From: Hyphomicrobiaceae bacterium
Lineage (GTDB): Bacteria; Pseudomonadota; Alphaproteobacteria; Rhizobiales; Methyloligellaceae
NCBI GenBank assembly: GCA_020637815.1
Contig: JACKJS010000001.1
Span: 1,364,001-1,428,000, forward strand
Length of the DNA stretch: 64,000 bases
Direction of reading: 5' to 3'
Positions 25,738-33,612 of the stretch are shown here, one piece after another; the stretch's first letter is position 1, and every line of letters begins with the position of its first letter. A program made the position numbers and the translations under genes. The notes beneath the pieces are model-generated. The model saw only the letters and a program-made list of their open reading frames with translations. It was not told the origin of the DNA and did not search any database.

Positions 25738-26964
25738 ATGCACACGGCCAAACGTGTTTCGCCCCTTGAGGCGGTCAACGAGATTCGCAACGACAACGGT
25801 GGACAGGTCGTTTTGGTTCTGCAGGGCGGCGGCGCGCTCGGGGCCTATCAGGGCGGCGTCTATGAGGCGTTGCACGAGGCTGGCGTCGAGCCCGACTGGA
25901 TCGTCGGCACCTCGATCGGCGCGATCAATGCCAGCATCATTGCCGGCAACGAGCCCGAGTACCGCTTGCCGCGGCTCAAGGAATTCTGGAAGCGCGTCGA
26001 AGCGCGCAGCTTTTGGGGCGCATTTCCCGCTTGGGCGGGCGCGGCCGAAGCCTTGTCGTCATGGACGACTCTCGCCAGCGGCATCTCGGGATTCTTCGAG
26101 CCGCAAAGCGTTGCCTTTTATGGCGCGCACATGCCGCTCGGTCCGGACAACGCCGGCTACTACTCCACCGCGCCGCTACGCGGCACGCTTCAAGATTTGG
26201 TCGACTTCGACTTCCTCGATCGCAGCAAAGTGCGCCTCACGGTGGGTGCGGCTCATGTCCGAACGAGCGTGATGCATTATTTCGATTCGCGAGACATGCC
26301 GTTGACCGTCGAGCATGTGATGGCGTCGGGCGCGCTACCGCCGGCGTTCCCTGCCGTGCGGGTCGACGGTGAGCTCTATTGGGACGGCGGCATCCTGTCC
26401 AATACGCCCGCCGAGCGCATCTTCGAGGACAACCCGCGGCGCAACGGGCTGATCTTTGCCGTACATCTGTGGAACCCGACCGGCCCCGAGCCAACGACGA
26501 TTTGGGAGGCGCTGCATCGGCACAAAGATATCCAGTACTCCAGCCGCATCGCCAACCACATCGTGCGGCAGCGCGAGGCGCATCGCCTGCGTCATGTCAT
26601 CACCGAGTTGCTCAAATATGTACCCGACGACGCCAGGGCGAATCCCAGGGTCAAGGAACTTGCCGGCTATGCCTGCCGCACGCGCATGCATGTGATGCGG
26701 CTGCTGGCGCCGCGGCTCGACAATGAGAGCCACATCAAGGACATCGACTTCTCGCCGGAGGGCATCAAGACGCGCTGGGACGCTGGCTACAAAGACACGA
26801 AGCGTGCCTTGGAGGCGCAAGCCTGGCTAGAGGATTTCGACGAGCTCGAAGGCGTCATCCTGCACGAGCCGGTGCCGGGCGCGGAGCCTGCCACAGAGTT
26901 CGAACCGGGCACGGCACCGGAGACTGCGGGCGAGCGGTCTCCAAACAGGCGCACCGCCGAATAG
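25738..26964 (+). CDS. Patatin-like phospholipase family protein (DUF3734)
   Basis: The ATG at 25738 follows GGGAGGAG and gives 408 residues. The oxyanion loop is QGGGALGAYQGG at 29-40. The nucleophile is in GTSIGA (Ser59), and the catalytic aspartate in the DGG motif of YWDGGILSNTP. The C-terminal third (IWEALHRHKDIQYSSRIANH onwards) corresponds to DUF3734, found in bacterial patatins adjacent to hydroxybutyrate dehydrogenases. It is cytosolic and could hydrolyse lipids at PHB granules or membranes; that is inference. It is co-transcribed with bdhA and ends four bases from the convergent MFS gene. Confidence 0.88.
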   Translation: MHTAKRVSPLEAVNEIRNDNGGQVVLVLQGGGALGAYQGGVYEALHEAGVEPDWIVGTSIGAINASIIAGNEPEYRLPRLKEFWKRVEARSFWGAFPAWAGAAEALSSWTTLASGISGFFEPQSVAFYGAHMPLGPDNAGYYSTAPLRGTLQDLVDFDFLDRSKVRLTVGAAHVRTSVMHYFDSRDMPLTVEHVMASGALPPAFPAVRVDGELYWDGGILSNTPAERIFEDNPRRNGLIFAVHLWNPTGPEPTTIWEALHRHKDIQYSSRIANHIVRQREAHRLRHVITELLKYVPDDARANPRVKELAGYACRTRMHVMRLLAPRLDNESHIKDIDFSPEGIKTRWDAGYKDTKRALEAQAWLEDFDELEGVILHEPVPGAEPATEFEPGTAPETAGERSPNRRTAE

Positions 26965-26968
26965 GGTG

Positions 26969-28192
26969 CTAAGCCGCCTCGGGGGCGAGAGGCGTCTTGA
27001 GCGACAGGGCGAAGAGAGCAGCCACGGACAGCGACAAGCCGACTCCGGCGACGGTAGCCGCCCAGCCGAACATGTCGAAGATGATGCCGAGCACGGCGCT
27101 GCCGATCAAACCGCCGAAAAAGTAGCTCCCGAGATAAAGACCGCTAGCCGAGCCGCGGTCGGTGGTCGCGGCTCGGCCAACAAAGCCCGTGGCGCAGGCT
27201 TGCGCGAAGAACGTGCCGACTCCCACGAGCACCATTCCGATCAGCACCGCGGAGAGGTTTGGCACCACCAGCAGCGGCAGGCCGATGCCGGCCACCACGA
27301 TCGAGGCCCAGAACGTAGGACGCGTGCCGAAGCGGCGGACGGCGCGGCCTGCGAGCGGCGTCGTCAGGATCGAAGGCAAGAAGACGAAATAGATCAAGCC
27401 CAGCGTCATCATTCCGACGCCCAGCGGCGGTTTGACCAGAACGAAGTTCACATATGTGAAGGTGCCGATGAACGCGAACAGAATGCAGAAGCCGATGGCA
27501 AAGCTCGCACGCAAGGCCGGATTCCTCAGATGATCGATCCAAGCGGCGAAAGGCGAACGCTTCTTCTCCCGCATCTCCTTCATCCTCGGTGCCTTCTCCA
27601 CGGTGGAAAACACGAGCACGGCGCCCAGCAGGTTGAGCACCGCGAAGAAATAGAAGTTGGAGGCGAGGCCGAAGTGATCGGTAACGCCGGCGGCCAGCAG
27701 ACGGCCGACCAGATTGCTGGCGACATTGCCGGTGATGTAGGCGGCGAACGCCGTGGCCGAGTCGGCGGCGCTGTAATGCTCACCGAGATAGGCCAATGTG
27801 AGTGTGAACGCCGCAGCCATGCATAGCCCCTGCACAATGCGCAGTGCCGTGAAGGTCGTGAGATCCGGAGCGTGCGCCAGCAGGGCGGTCGGTATGGCGA
27901 GCAGAGCCAGGCTGAGCAAGATCCCCAAGCGCCGGTCGATGGCGTTGCTGAAATAGGCGACCGCCAAGCCAGCGATGGCCATGCCCAACGTGCTGGCGTT
28001 GACTGCGGTGCCCATGGCGGCAGGCGAGACGCCGTAGTGATGGGTCAGCTCGGGAAGAATCGCTTGGGTCGCGAACAGGTCGACAAGAGTAAGGAATGCG
28101 GTGACCGCGATGATGATGAAGCGCAGCAGCGCCGCAGCGGAACTCGGCATATCGGCGGCGGCGGAGGGCGCGGCGTCGGAGTCATCGGCCAT
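26969..28192 (-). CDS. MFS transporter
   Basis: The ATG at 28192 has AGGAG nine bases upstream and gives 407 residues. Twelve hydrophobic helices are visible. The first reads FIIIAVTAFLTLVDLFATQA, and the loop 2-3 motif is YFSNAIDRRLG. A central loop (KAPRMKEMREKKRS) divides the two halves. It resembles the YnfM/arabinose-type efflux group of the major facilitator family. The substrate is unknown. It sits convergent to the patatin gene and downstream of the cupin gene on the same strand. Confidence 0.88.
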   Translation of the reverse strand: MADDSDAAPSAAADMPSSAAALLRFIIIAVTAFLTLVDLFATQAILPELTHHYGVSPAAMGTAVNASTLGMAIAGLAVAYFSNAIDRRLGILLSLALLAIPTALLAHAPDLTTFTALRIVQGLCMAAAFTLTLAYLGEHYSAADSATAFAAYITGNVASNLVGRLLAAGVTDHFGLASNFYFFAVLNLLGAVLVFSTVEKAPRMKEMREKKRSPFAAWIDHLRNPALRASFAIGFCILFAFIGTFTYVNFVLVKPPLGVGMMTLGLIYFVFLPSILTTPLAGRAVRRFGTRPTFWASIVVAGIGLPLLVVPNLSAVLIGMVLVGVGTFFAQACATGFVGRAATTDRGSASGLYLGSYFFGGLIGSAVLGIIFDMFGWAATVAGVGLSLSVAALFALSLKTPLAPEAA

Positions 28193-28275
28193 GGCGCGGC
28201 ACTCCTGGATCAAGAGGGTCAGGACGTGACGGCGATTCGGAAATGGCAGCCGTCACATCCTTCGCGGAGGCAAGG

Positions 28276-28755
28276 TTAGCTCTTGGGCAAGTCGGCGGAA
28301 ATCAGAACAACGGGCTCTTCCCCGGTGTTCTTCCACCAATGCGATATGTCCTTGCTCTCGGCGGTGACATCGCCGGCCTTGTGCACAATCGGCACCGCGC
28401 AATTGCTCGCATACTCCTCGACCGTGCCGCTGATGATGTAGATGATCGCGGGACGCTCAGCATGGCTGTGCCACGGCACGACACCGCCCGGCTCGATCTC
28501 GAGGCGGCGCATGCGCAAGACGCGCCCGTCGACGCCCTGCTCTTTCTCTACGTCGATCGTTGCGATGACCGTGTCGGTCTCGCCGACAGCAGACACGCCG
28601 ACTGGCTCACGGGCGTCCGCCTTGGTCTGGTCCGCGGGACATTCGCCGGCGGACGCATTGCCGGCAAATAGGCTCGCGCCGAGAATGGTGCCAGACAAGA
28701 CGCCGACGACAAGCAGACCGCGGCCGAAGCCGCTCTTCTCAGCATACTGAAACAT
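28276..28755 (-). CDS. Secreted or membrane-anchored cupin domain protein
   Basis: The ATG at 28755 follows AAGGAG and AGGAA motifs and gives 159 residues. One hydrophobic helix near residues 13-30 acts as signal or anchor. The cupin domain holds the metal motif PWHSHAERPAIIYIISGTVEEY and a second motif ending HKAGDVTAESKDISHWWKN. Cupins of this type bind a metal ion and may act as small-molecule sensors or enzymes. It is divergent to the peroxiredoxin-like gene, with two palindromes in the shared promoter. A truncated relative lies at 32401-32667. Confidence 0.82.
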   Translation of the reverse strand: MFQYAEKSGFGRGLLVVGVLSGTILGASLFAGNASAGECPADQTKADAREPVGVSAVGETDTVIATIDVEKEQGVDGRVLRMRRLEIEPGGVVPWHSHAERPAIIYIISGTVEEYASNCAVPIVHKAGDVTAESKDISHWWKNTGEEPVVLISADLPKS

Positions 28756-28864
28756 TTCCTGTGACTCCTTTGGCTTGGGGGCCGATCCGGGGAACGGCGC
28801 TTTCAATGAGAGAAAGCTGGCCCGGACACGAGCTGCAGGGAAATGCTGGTTGGCTTCCATCTCT

Positions 28865-28879
28865 ATAGCCCGGCGCTAT
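28865..28879 (-). promoter_or_regulatory. LysR-type T-N11-A palindrome, copy 2
   Basis: ATAGC CCGGC GCTAT on the plus strand, 110 bases upstream of the cupin start codon. The flanking CCG on the minus strand matches the flank of copy 1. Confidence 0.65.
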
Positions 28880-28940
28880 CGGCACAAGTTCGGAGCACTT
28901 GCCCCTGGTAAAACGTCCGCTTGGGGGCCTGCGGAACATC

Positions 28941-28955
28941 ATAGCGGGCGGCTAT
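28941..28955. promoter_or_regulatory. LysR-type T-N11-A palindrome, copy 3
   Basis: ATAGC GGGCG GCTAT followed by TGG, 107 bases before the first peroxiredoxin-like gene and 186 bases before the cupin start. Confidence 0.65.
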
Positions 28956-29062
28956 TGGACCAGCGTACAGGTTTGAGCCCATAACTCAGCATGGCACCGT
29001 GCTGAGAGGAGATCGTTTTGCCTTTTGGATGTTTCAGCGCCGAACCGGGAGACTGCGCCTAA

Positions 29063-29773
29063 ATGGTCCGGTCTAGCTTTACCAGTCTCGAAGACGCCTT
29101 CGCCCATTGCCGCGGCCTGGACGCGCCGTTGGGCGAGAGGCTTGAATTATTCGCACAAATCTCCCGCAGCTTGCGCCCGGAAGCCCAAGAGGCTGTCGAC
29201 CGTATGGTAGAACGGCTCGAGGCATCCGGCGCCGGCACCGGGGCGCCGCTGCCGGGACAGCCCATGCCGTCCTTTAGCCTGCCGGACGAGACCGGGCACC
29301 TGGTCAGCCTCCAGGACCTGCTCCAGAAGGGCCCCGTCGCCATCACCTTTCACCGCGGCCATTGGTGCCCCTACTGCAGGATCAACACTCGGGTGCTCGC
29401 CGAGGTCCAGGAGCAGATCTTCTCGGAAGGCGCGTCCATCGTCGCCATCACGCCGGAGCGGCAAATTTTCGGCGCGCGTCTGAAGTTGGATGCCGGGCTG
29501 CGCTATCCCGTGCTCACGGATGTCGACAACGGCTATGCCTTCTCGATCGGCCTTGCGATACTCGTCGGCGCGGAGATCGAAGACGTGATGCGGAAGACGG
29601 GCCGCAATCTGCCGGAGTACCAGGGCAATGACAGCTGGGTCCTGCCGATCCCGGCGACCTTCGTCGTGGGCCAGAACGGTCGCGTCGTTGCACGGTTCAT
29701 CGACCCAGACTATCGCCATCGCATGGCCGTTGAGGACCTCCTGGAGGCCGTGCACCAAGCCAAAAGCGCTTGA
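29063..29773 (+). CDS. Peroxiredoxin-like protein (AhpC/TSA superfamily), copy 1
   Basis: 236 residues. An N-terminal helical region (1-60) precedes the thioredoxin fold that starts GQPMPSFSLPDETGHLVSL. The active site is FHRGHWCPYCRINT with cysteines at 102 and 105, a CxxC arrangement rather than the usual peroxiredoxin Txx C. The partner fold segment WVLPIPATFVVGQNGRVVAR is typical of AhpC/TSA proteins. It probably reduces peroxides or disulfides in the cytosol. A close paralogue starts about 105 bases downstream. A LysR gene lies beyond, tail to tail. Confidence 0.85.
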   Translation: MVRSSFTSLEDAFAHCRGLDAPLGERLELFAQISRSLRPEAQEAVDRMVERLEASGAGTGAPLPGQPMPSFSLPDETGHLVSLQDLLQKGPVAITFHRGHWCPYCRINTRVLAEVQEQIFSEGASIVAITPERQIFGARLKLDAGLRYPVLTDVDNGYAFSIGLAILVGAEIEDVMRKTGRNLPEYQGNDSWVLPIPATFVVGQNGRVVARFIDPDYRHRMAVEDLLEAVHQAKSA

Positions 29774-29877
29774 TCTGGGATCGCTTTCCGAACGGCCTGT
29801 AGGATGATATTCAAATGATCGAGGACGGGGTCTCGCGTGTTTTTGCACCTGACGCCGCCGCTCCTATGGAGTAACGC

Positions 29878-30612
29878 ATGAACCAGCGGCCTCTTTCGGA
29901 GTTGCTTGAGGAAGCCTTCGCCGAATGCCGTGACATGGATGCCTCTCTGGGCGACCGGCTGCAGGCTTTCGCCGATGCCGTGCGCAGCATGGGCGAAGAA
30001 TTTCAATCTTCCGTCGATCAACTCGTCATCCGCCTGCGCGAGCACGAAGTGGGTGAGCACGCGCCGAAGCCAGGCGAGCCGATGCCCAACTTCATCCTGC
30101 CGGATGAGCAGGGAAGTCTCGTCAGCCTGGAAAGGCTAATCGAAGACGGCCCTGTGGCGGTTGTCTTCCACCGTGGCAATTGGTGTCCGTATTGCCGGAT
30201 TAACACCAAGGCCCTCGCGGAAAGTCAGGATCAGGTCGCGGCCGTTGGCGGCCAGATTGTCGCCATCATGCCCGACCGCCAGCACTACACCGGCGCGCTT
30301 CAGGAGGATTCCGGTGCGACGTTCCCGATCTTGACGGACTTCGAAAACGGCTACGCCATGTCGCTCAACATTGCGTTCTGGGTGGGCGATGAAATGCAGT
30401 CGATGATGTGCCACGCGGGATGGGACGTCGCCCCGTCGCAAGGCAGCGACACCTGGTTGTTGCCGATCCCCGCCACGTTCGTGGTCGGCGCGGACGGCTT
30501 GGTCAAGGCGCGCTTCGTCGATCCGGACTACCGCAAGCGCATGGCGATCGAGGACTTGCTGGCGGCATTCAGGGAGGCGCGTTCGGCGCCCCCTGCTGAC
30601 GACCAGTCATAG
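29878..30612 (+). CDS. Peroxiredoxin-like protein (AhpC/TSA superfamily), copy 2
   Basis: 244 residues, alignable with copy 1 along the whole length: same helical N-terminus, GEPMPNFILPDEQGSLVSLE, active site FHRGNWCPYCRINT (cysteines 103 and 106) and LLPIPATFVVGADGLVKARF. The two genes arose by tandem duplication but have diverged widely, so it is old. Its last 85 bases overlap the end of the convergent LysR gene, unusual tail overlap that would create antisense transcripts. It likely forms an operon with copy 1. Confidence 0.85.
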   Translation: MNQRPLSELLEEAFAECRDMDASLGDRLQAFADAVRSMGEEFQSSVDQLVIRLREHEVGEHAPKPGEPMPNFILPDEQGSLVSLERLIEDGPVAVVFHRGNWCPYCRINTKALAESQDQVAAVGGQIVAIMPDRQHYTGALQEDSGATFPILTDFENGYAMSLNIAFWVGDEMQSMMCHAGWDVAPSQGSDTWLLPIPATFVVGADGLVKARFVDPDYRKRMAIEDLLAAFREARSAPPADDQS

Positions 30613-31472
30613 GCCCTCAGCATCTTCATCAAGGCGCCGGCAACCGCCGTGCGCTGCCTGCCCGCGACACCGTAGAGATAGACAGTGCGCTGAAGATCCA
30701 TATCGACGATCTCGATACGCCTCAGGCATGGTGGACCTTGCGTACTGTGCGGGACAAAGGCAACACCGAACCCGGCTTCGAGTAACGAGAACAGATCCGG
30801 CTCGGCGCTCACCTCGTGGAACCTGGTCACATCGAAGTTCTGGGCACGCAACAGCGCGAGAAGACCTTCCGTGCTCTCGCAATCGGTGCTGATCATCAGA
30901 CGCTCCTGCCGGAGATCATCGAGCGTCGCGGTCGGGACTTGGGCCAGGGCGTGCTCCGCGGTGAGCCCGAGATAGAAGCCCTCCGTGAAAAGCGCCCAGC
31001 GATCGAGGCGATCCCACTCTTCTTCAATAGGCCCAGCGATCGCGAGTTCAGCCTCACCCTTCTTGAGATAATCCAGTACTTCGCTGGCGCTTCCGCGCAA
31101 CAGCTTCAGATCGAGGCTATTGAACAGCTTGCCGAGCTCGACAACGTGCGAGGTAACCAAACCGGGGTCGATTGTGGAAGACAACGCAAGGCGGAGCGAC
31201 CCAATCTCCCCCTTCTTGATTGCCGCGGCCAGCGACCGCGCGTTCATGGCGCTGTCGTAGCACTGCCTCAGATGCGGAAGCATGCGTTGGCCGAGCTCCG
31301 TCAGTTGCGCTTGTGGCCGCTCCCTCCGGAAAAGATCGCCCCCGAGTTCCCCTTCGAGCTGGCGAATGGCGCGGGTGAGCGAAGGCTGGGCAACGTTACA
31401 TTCCTCGGCCGCGCGCGTGAAATTGAGCTCTCGCGCGACTGCAAGGAAATAGCGGACTTGATGCATCTCCAT
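30528..31472 (-). CDS. LysR family transcriptional regulator
   Basis: 314 residues. The winged helix is MHQVRYFLAVARELNFTRAA followed by QPSLTRAIRQLEGELGGDLF, the standard LysR DNA-binding domain at 1-60. A co-inducer domain of two Rossmann-like lobes follows, with LTAEHALAQVPTATLDDLRQ and GFGVAFVPHSTQG. It is convergent to the peroxiredoxin-like pair and overlaps their end. LysR proteins bind T-N11-A palindromes; four such identical-arm boxes occur within 7 kb. It is the natural candidate for that site, but binding is inference. The tail after residue 290 is longer than in many relatives. Confidence 0.92.
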   Translation of the reverse strand: MEMHQVRYFLAVARELNFTRAAEECNVAQPSLTRAIRQLEGELGGDLFRRERPQAQLTELGQRMLPHLRQCYDSAMNARSLAAAIKKGEIGSLRLALSSTIDPGLVTSHVVELGKLFNSLDLKLLRGSASEVLDYLKKGEAELAIAGPIEEEWDRLDRWALFTEGFYLGLTAEHALAQVPTATLDDLRQERLMISTDCESTEGLLALLRAQNFDVTRFHEVSAEPDLFSLLEAGFGVAFVPHSTQGPPCLRRIEIVDMDLQRTVYLYGVAGRQRTAVAGALMKMLRAYDWSSAGGAERASLNAASKSSIAMRLR

Positions 31473-31724
31473 GCAGGCGGCTCCGCTAATCTAGACCTTG
31501 CAGGGCGAACACGGAGCCGGTGTCTAGCCTGGGAGGATGCATTCTCGACCGCCTCGACATCGCCCATCCAACCTGTGTGATGCGCTCTGACTCGCAGCTT
31601 TGTACAGCTGTGTTTTTACGCTCTTCGGGCGCACACAGTCGAGACAATTAAGAGCCGGACCGAACGGCCATATCGTCGTCCTCGCGGCAAGCGCCACCCG
31701 GATGGGTGCACGGCTCATTTGCCA

Positions 31725-31777
31725 AAAAAGAAAAGGAAGGATGTGGCTCCTTCGGGGGGAGAAGGAATCACATCCTT
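31725..31777 (-). terminator. Rho-independent terminator on minus strand, no known gene upstream
   Basis: On the minus strand an AAGGATGTG / CACATCCTT stem (9 bp) encloses a second TCCTTC / GAAGGA stem. It is followed by CCTTTTCTTTTTT. This is the clearest intrinsic terminator in the window, but no protein gene ends before it. See findings for the candidate small RNA. Confidence 0.7.
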
Positions 31778-31865
31778 TTGGGGGGAGGGAAGAGCTAATC
31801 CTTCGGTGATCGAGAGGATCGTTCGTGAGCCGCCAGAACGGAAATGCCGCTTGGCTTTCTACACC

Positions 31866-31880
31866 ATAGCCGGACGCTAT
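31866..31880 (-). promoter_or_regulatory. LysR-type T-N11-A palindrome, copy 4
   Basis: ATAGC CGGAC GCTAT on the plus strand. Read on the minus strand the flank is CCGA, as in copies 1 and 2, pointing toward the orphan terminator and the LysR gene. It is 157 bases before the tiny peptide gene on the plus strand. Confidence 0.6.
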
Positions 31881-32036
31881 TCGGTTCAATCCATGAACGT
31901 GTTCGATAGCATCTAGGTATTGGGCAAGCAGGGGTATCGGCTCCTACGTTAGGGGTATTCCGAACCGAGACATTGGCCAGCCGGTTCGGCGCTTTCCAAC
32001 AATACAGAGGCCAGAAACACTCGAAGGAGACCGAAG

Positions 32037-32141
32037 ATGAAAGAACTTCTGATCGCGATAACCCTGCTTACCTCTTTCGCCGCTCCTGCGGCCATGGCGG
32101 AGGGCTTTCCGAACCCATACAAAACCACGCTGGACCGCTAA
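32037..32141 (+). CDS. Tiny exported peptide (34 residues)
   Basis: The ATG at 32037 has a strong AAGGAGA ribosome site eight bases upstream. The product is 34 residues: a signal peptide (MKELLIAITLLTSFAAPAAM then A) and a mature tail of about 13 residues, EGFPNPYKTTLDR. The AMA cleavage site is canonical. A strong terminator follows 48 bases after the stop. Site quality and the terminator argue for a real gene, but it could be the stump of a longer exported protein. Function unknown. Confidence 0.55.
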   Translation: MKELLIAITLLTSFAAPAAMAEGFPNPYKTTLDR

Positions 32142-32188
32142 ACGCTTGTGAGCACCAACGTGGTCAGGTGCAATAATTACCCGCTCCC

Positions 32189-32234
32189 AAGGGGCGCCCC
32201 CTCCCGAGCACCTCGGAGCGGGCGCCCTTCTTTC
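32189..32234 (+). terminator. Rho-independent terminator after the tiny peptide gene
   Basis: An AAGGG(G)CGCCC / GGGCGCCCTT stem with one bulged base encloses a CCGAG / CTCGG hairpin. It is followed by TCTTTC. A good intrinsic terminator for the plus strand. Confidence 0.75.
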
Positions 32235-32292
32235 ATCCCGTGCTGCTCATACGGAGGCGCCAGGACCGCGTGTCGCCAAGCCCGCGCGCGAG

Positions 32293-32304
32293 GTACCTAG
32301 GTAC
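32293..32304. repeat. 12-bp perfect palindrome
   Basis: GTACCTAGGTAC reads the same on both strands. It sits in the gap between the tiny peptide terminator and the cupin fragment. Purpose unknown. Confidence 0.5.
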
Positions 32305-32400
32305 GAAGAGTCCCGGCTTCGCTAGATGTGGGGTGCCGGGTTGACGGCAGACGCTTCGACCGTTGGCTTTGAGAGCAAAGCCTCAGCATACGCCCAATCT

Positions 32401-32667
32401 CTAATCGCTCCCGTCCTTCCTCAGGAGATCGGTCGACACAAGAATTGTCGTCTCGCTACCGTGGTTCTGCCGCCAATGTGAAAGTCTTGGCCCTTCGGCC
32501 ACGTGATCTCCAGCCTTGTACGTCACCGGCACGGCACAATGCGATGCGTATTCGGTGAGCTCGCCGGAAATGACGTTCATGATCGCGGGACGGTCATCGT
32601 GGCTGTGCCACGGCACCACAGTCCCGGGCTCACCTTCGCTGCGGCGGGCTAATTCTGCGACGGTCAA
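32401..32667 (-). pseudogene. Truncated cupin domain protein
   Basis: About 88 residues in frame from a TTG at 32667; no ATG occurs and a TAG lies eight codons further upstream. The sequence GTVVPWHSHDDRPAIMNVISG and TYKAGDHVAEGPRLSHWRQN closely parallels the intact cupin at 28276-28755. The N-terminal helix and first strand are lost. It is probably a decaying duplicate, though a short cytosolic cupin made from TTG cannot be ruled out. Confidence 0.65.
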
Positions 32668-33143
32668 AAGCGGCAGGGTGTTCTTCCTCTATTTTGGGAG
32701 GCCCGAACCAACCGGGCCCTACGCCCCGGTCCACCAACATCATCACAGGGCAAGGTCCCGGTGGTTTGTATCCGGTTTGTAGTGGTTTTTTCCCAGGCGG
32801 GGTTCTGTGGCGGCTAGTCCGGTGCAGATGATGAAACGGGCATGGGTTGCAGATTACATGGCGATGGCTTCCGCGTCCGGTACCACGGCGCGGAACGTTC
32901 CAGAGCTCCCCTACGGGACGGCGTGGAAAGAGCGGGTGAAGGCGCTTTATGCGGGAGCGGGTGCCGACGGAGATTTGAATTGTGGCCGGCGGGAAGATTA
33001 TCCCGCTCGGCGGTGCGCGGACGCAGTGCCCAGCTCACTGGTAACAGGGATTGCTAGGGTCTGTTCCGAGGTATCAAAGCCGCCCCCAATGCCAACCAGA
33101 ATCGGACATAGCTCTAGAGATCAAGATATGAGCCGGAAAGCTG
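32668..33143. other. Intergenic region, no gene recognised
   Basis: 476 bases. A plus-strand open frame at 32807-33175 exists but has no ribosome site and shows no family resemblance. Nothing else supportable is seen. Confidence 0.4.
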
Positions 33144-33398
33144 TTACCGTCGTTTCAACCACCCACTATGTTTGAGCAAACCGTAGACGCTAATAAGCGC
33201 CCAAAAGCACTCAATAATGAAGCCTGGCAAATTCCATGCCGTGATGAGCGAGGCGAGGATCAGAACGGCGCCTGCGAGATTAGCCAGCGAGTACCGCCAG
33301 TTCTCAGCACTGAGCCATCCCTGCTGATTTGCAAAATACGCAAGAACGATCAGCATGGAGCCACCGAGCCCAGCAACAGTTAGAAAATCTAATGCCAT
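33144..33398 (-). CDS. Small membrane protein, CBU_0592-like
   Basis: 84 residues with three predicted membrane helices: LTVAGLGGSMLIVLAYFANQ, then SLANLAGAVLILASLITAWN and IIECFWALISVYGLLKH. The N-terminal glycine-rich helix, the NQQGWLSA turn and the E-x-FWALIS-Y end match the CBU_0592 family of small inner-membrane proteins. Function unknown. It stands alone. Confidence 0.72.
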   Translation of the reverse strand: MALDFLTVAGLGGSMLIVLAYFANQQGWLSAENWRYSLANLAGAVLILASLITAWNLPGFIIECFWALISVYGLLKHSGWLKRR

Positions 33399-33612
33399 GG
33401 AGGCTTTTACGCCGAGACGGCGTCCTATTTCTCACCTAGCCCATCCCGACGCCGCGATGTACGTCAGTGGCTTTGGCAAACATTGAGATTGATGCCGAGA
33501 ATGTGTGTGACCTTCGACACGTGGACCCTGATCTGAGGCTCGGTTCTCAACCCCTGCCCCCATTTGGACAGGCGCTACCTTGTGCTGACGACCAGATGAA
33601 ATAGGGCAAAAC

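Larger units (their letters stand above)
28756..29062. promoter_or_regulatory. Divergent promoter region, cupin and peroxiredoxin-like genes
   Basis: 307 bases with no gene. It carries two copies of the ATAGC-N5-GCTAT palindrome 76 bases apart (start to start), so that each divergent gene has a copy 107-110 bases before its start. Confidence 0.6.
31473..32036. other. Intergenic region upstream of LysR gene
   Basis: No protein gene recognised in 564 bases. It contains a palindrome at 31866 and a strong minus-strand terminator-like hairpin at 31725-31777, suggesting a small RNA unit, and the promoter region of the tiny exported peptide gene. Confidence 0.45.

Noticed and set aside
32807..33175. 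A 122-codon plus-strand frame between the cupin remnant and the CBU_0592-like gene
   Set aside because: No ribosome site, no resemblance to a protein family and Arg/Pro/Ser-biased composition; also overlaps the end of a recognised gene.
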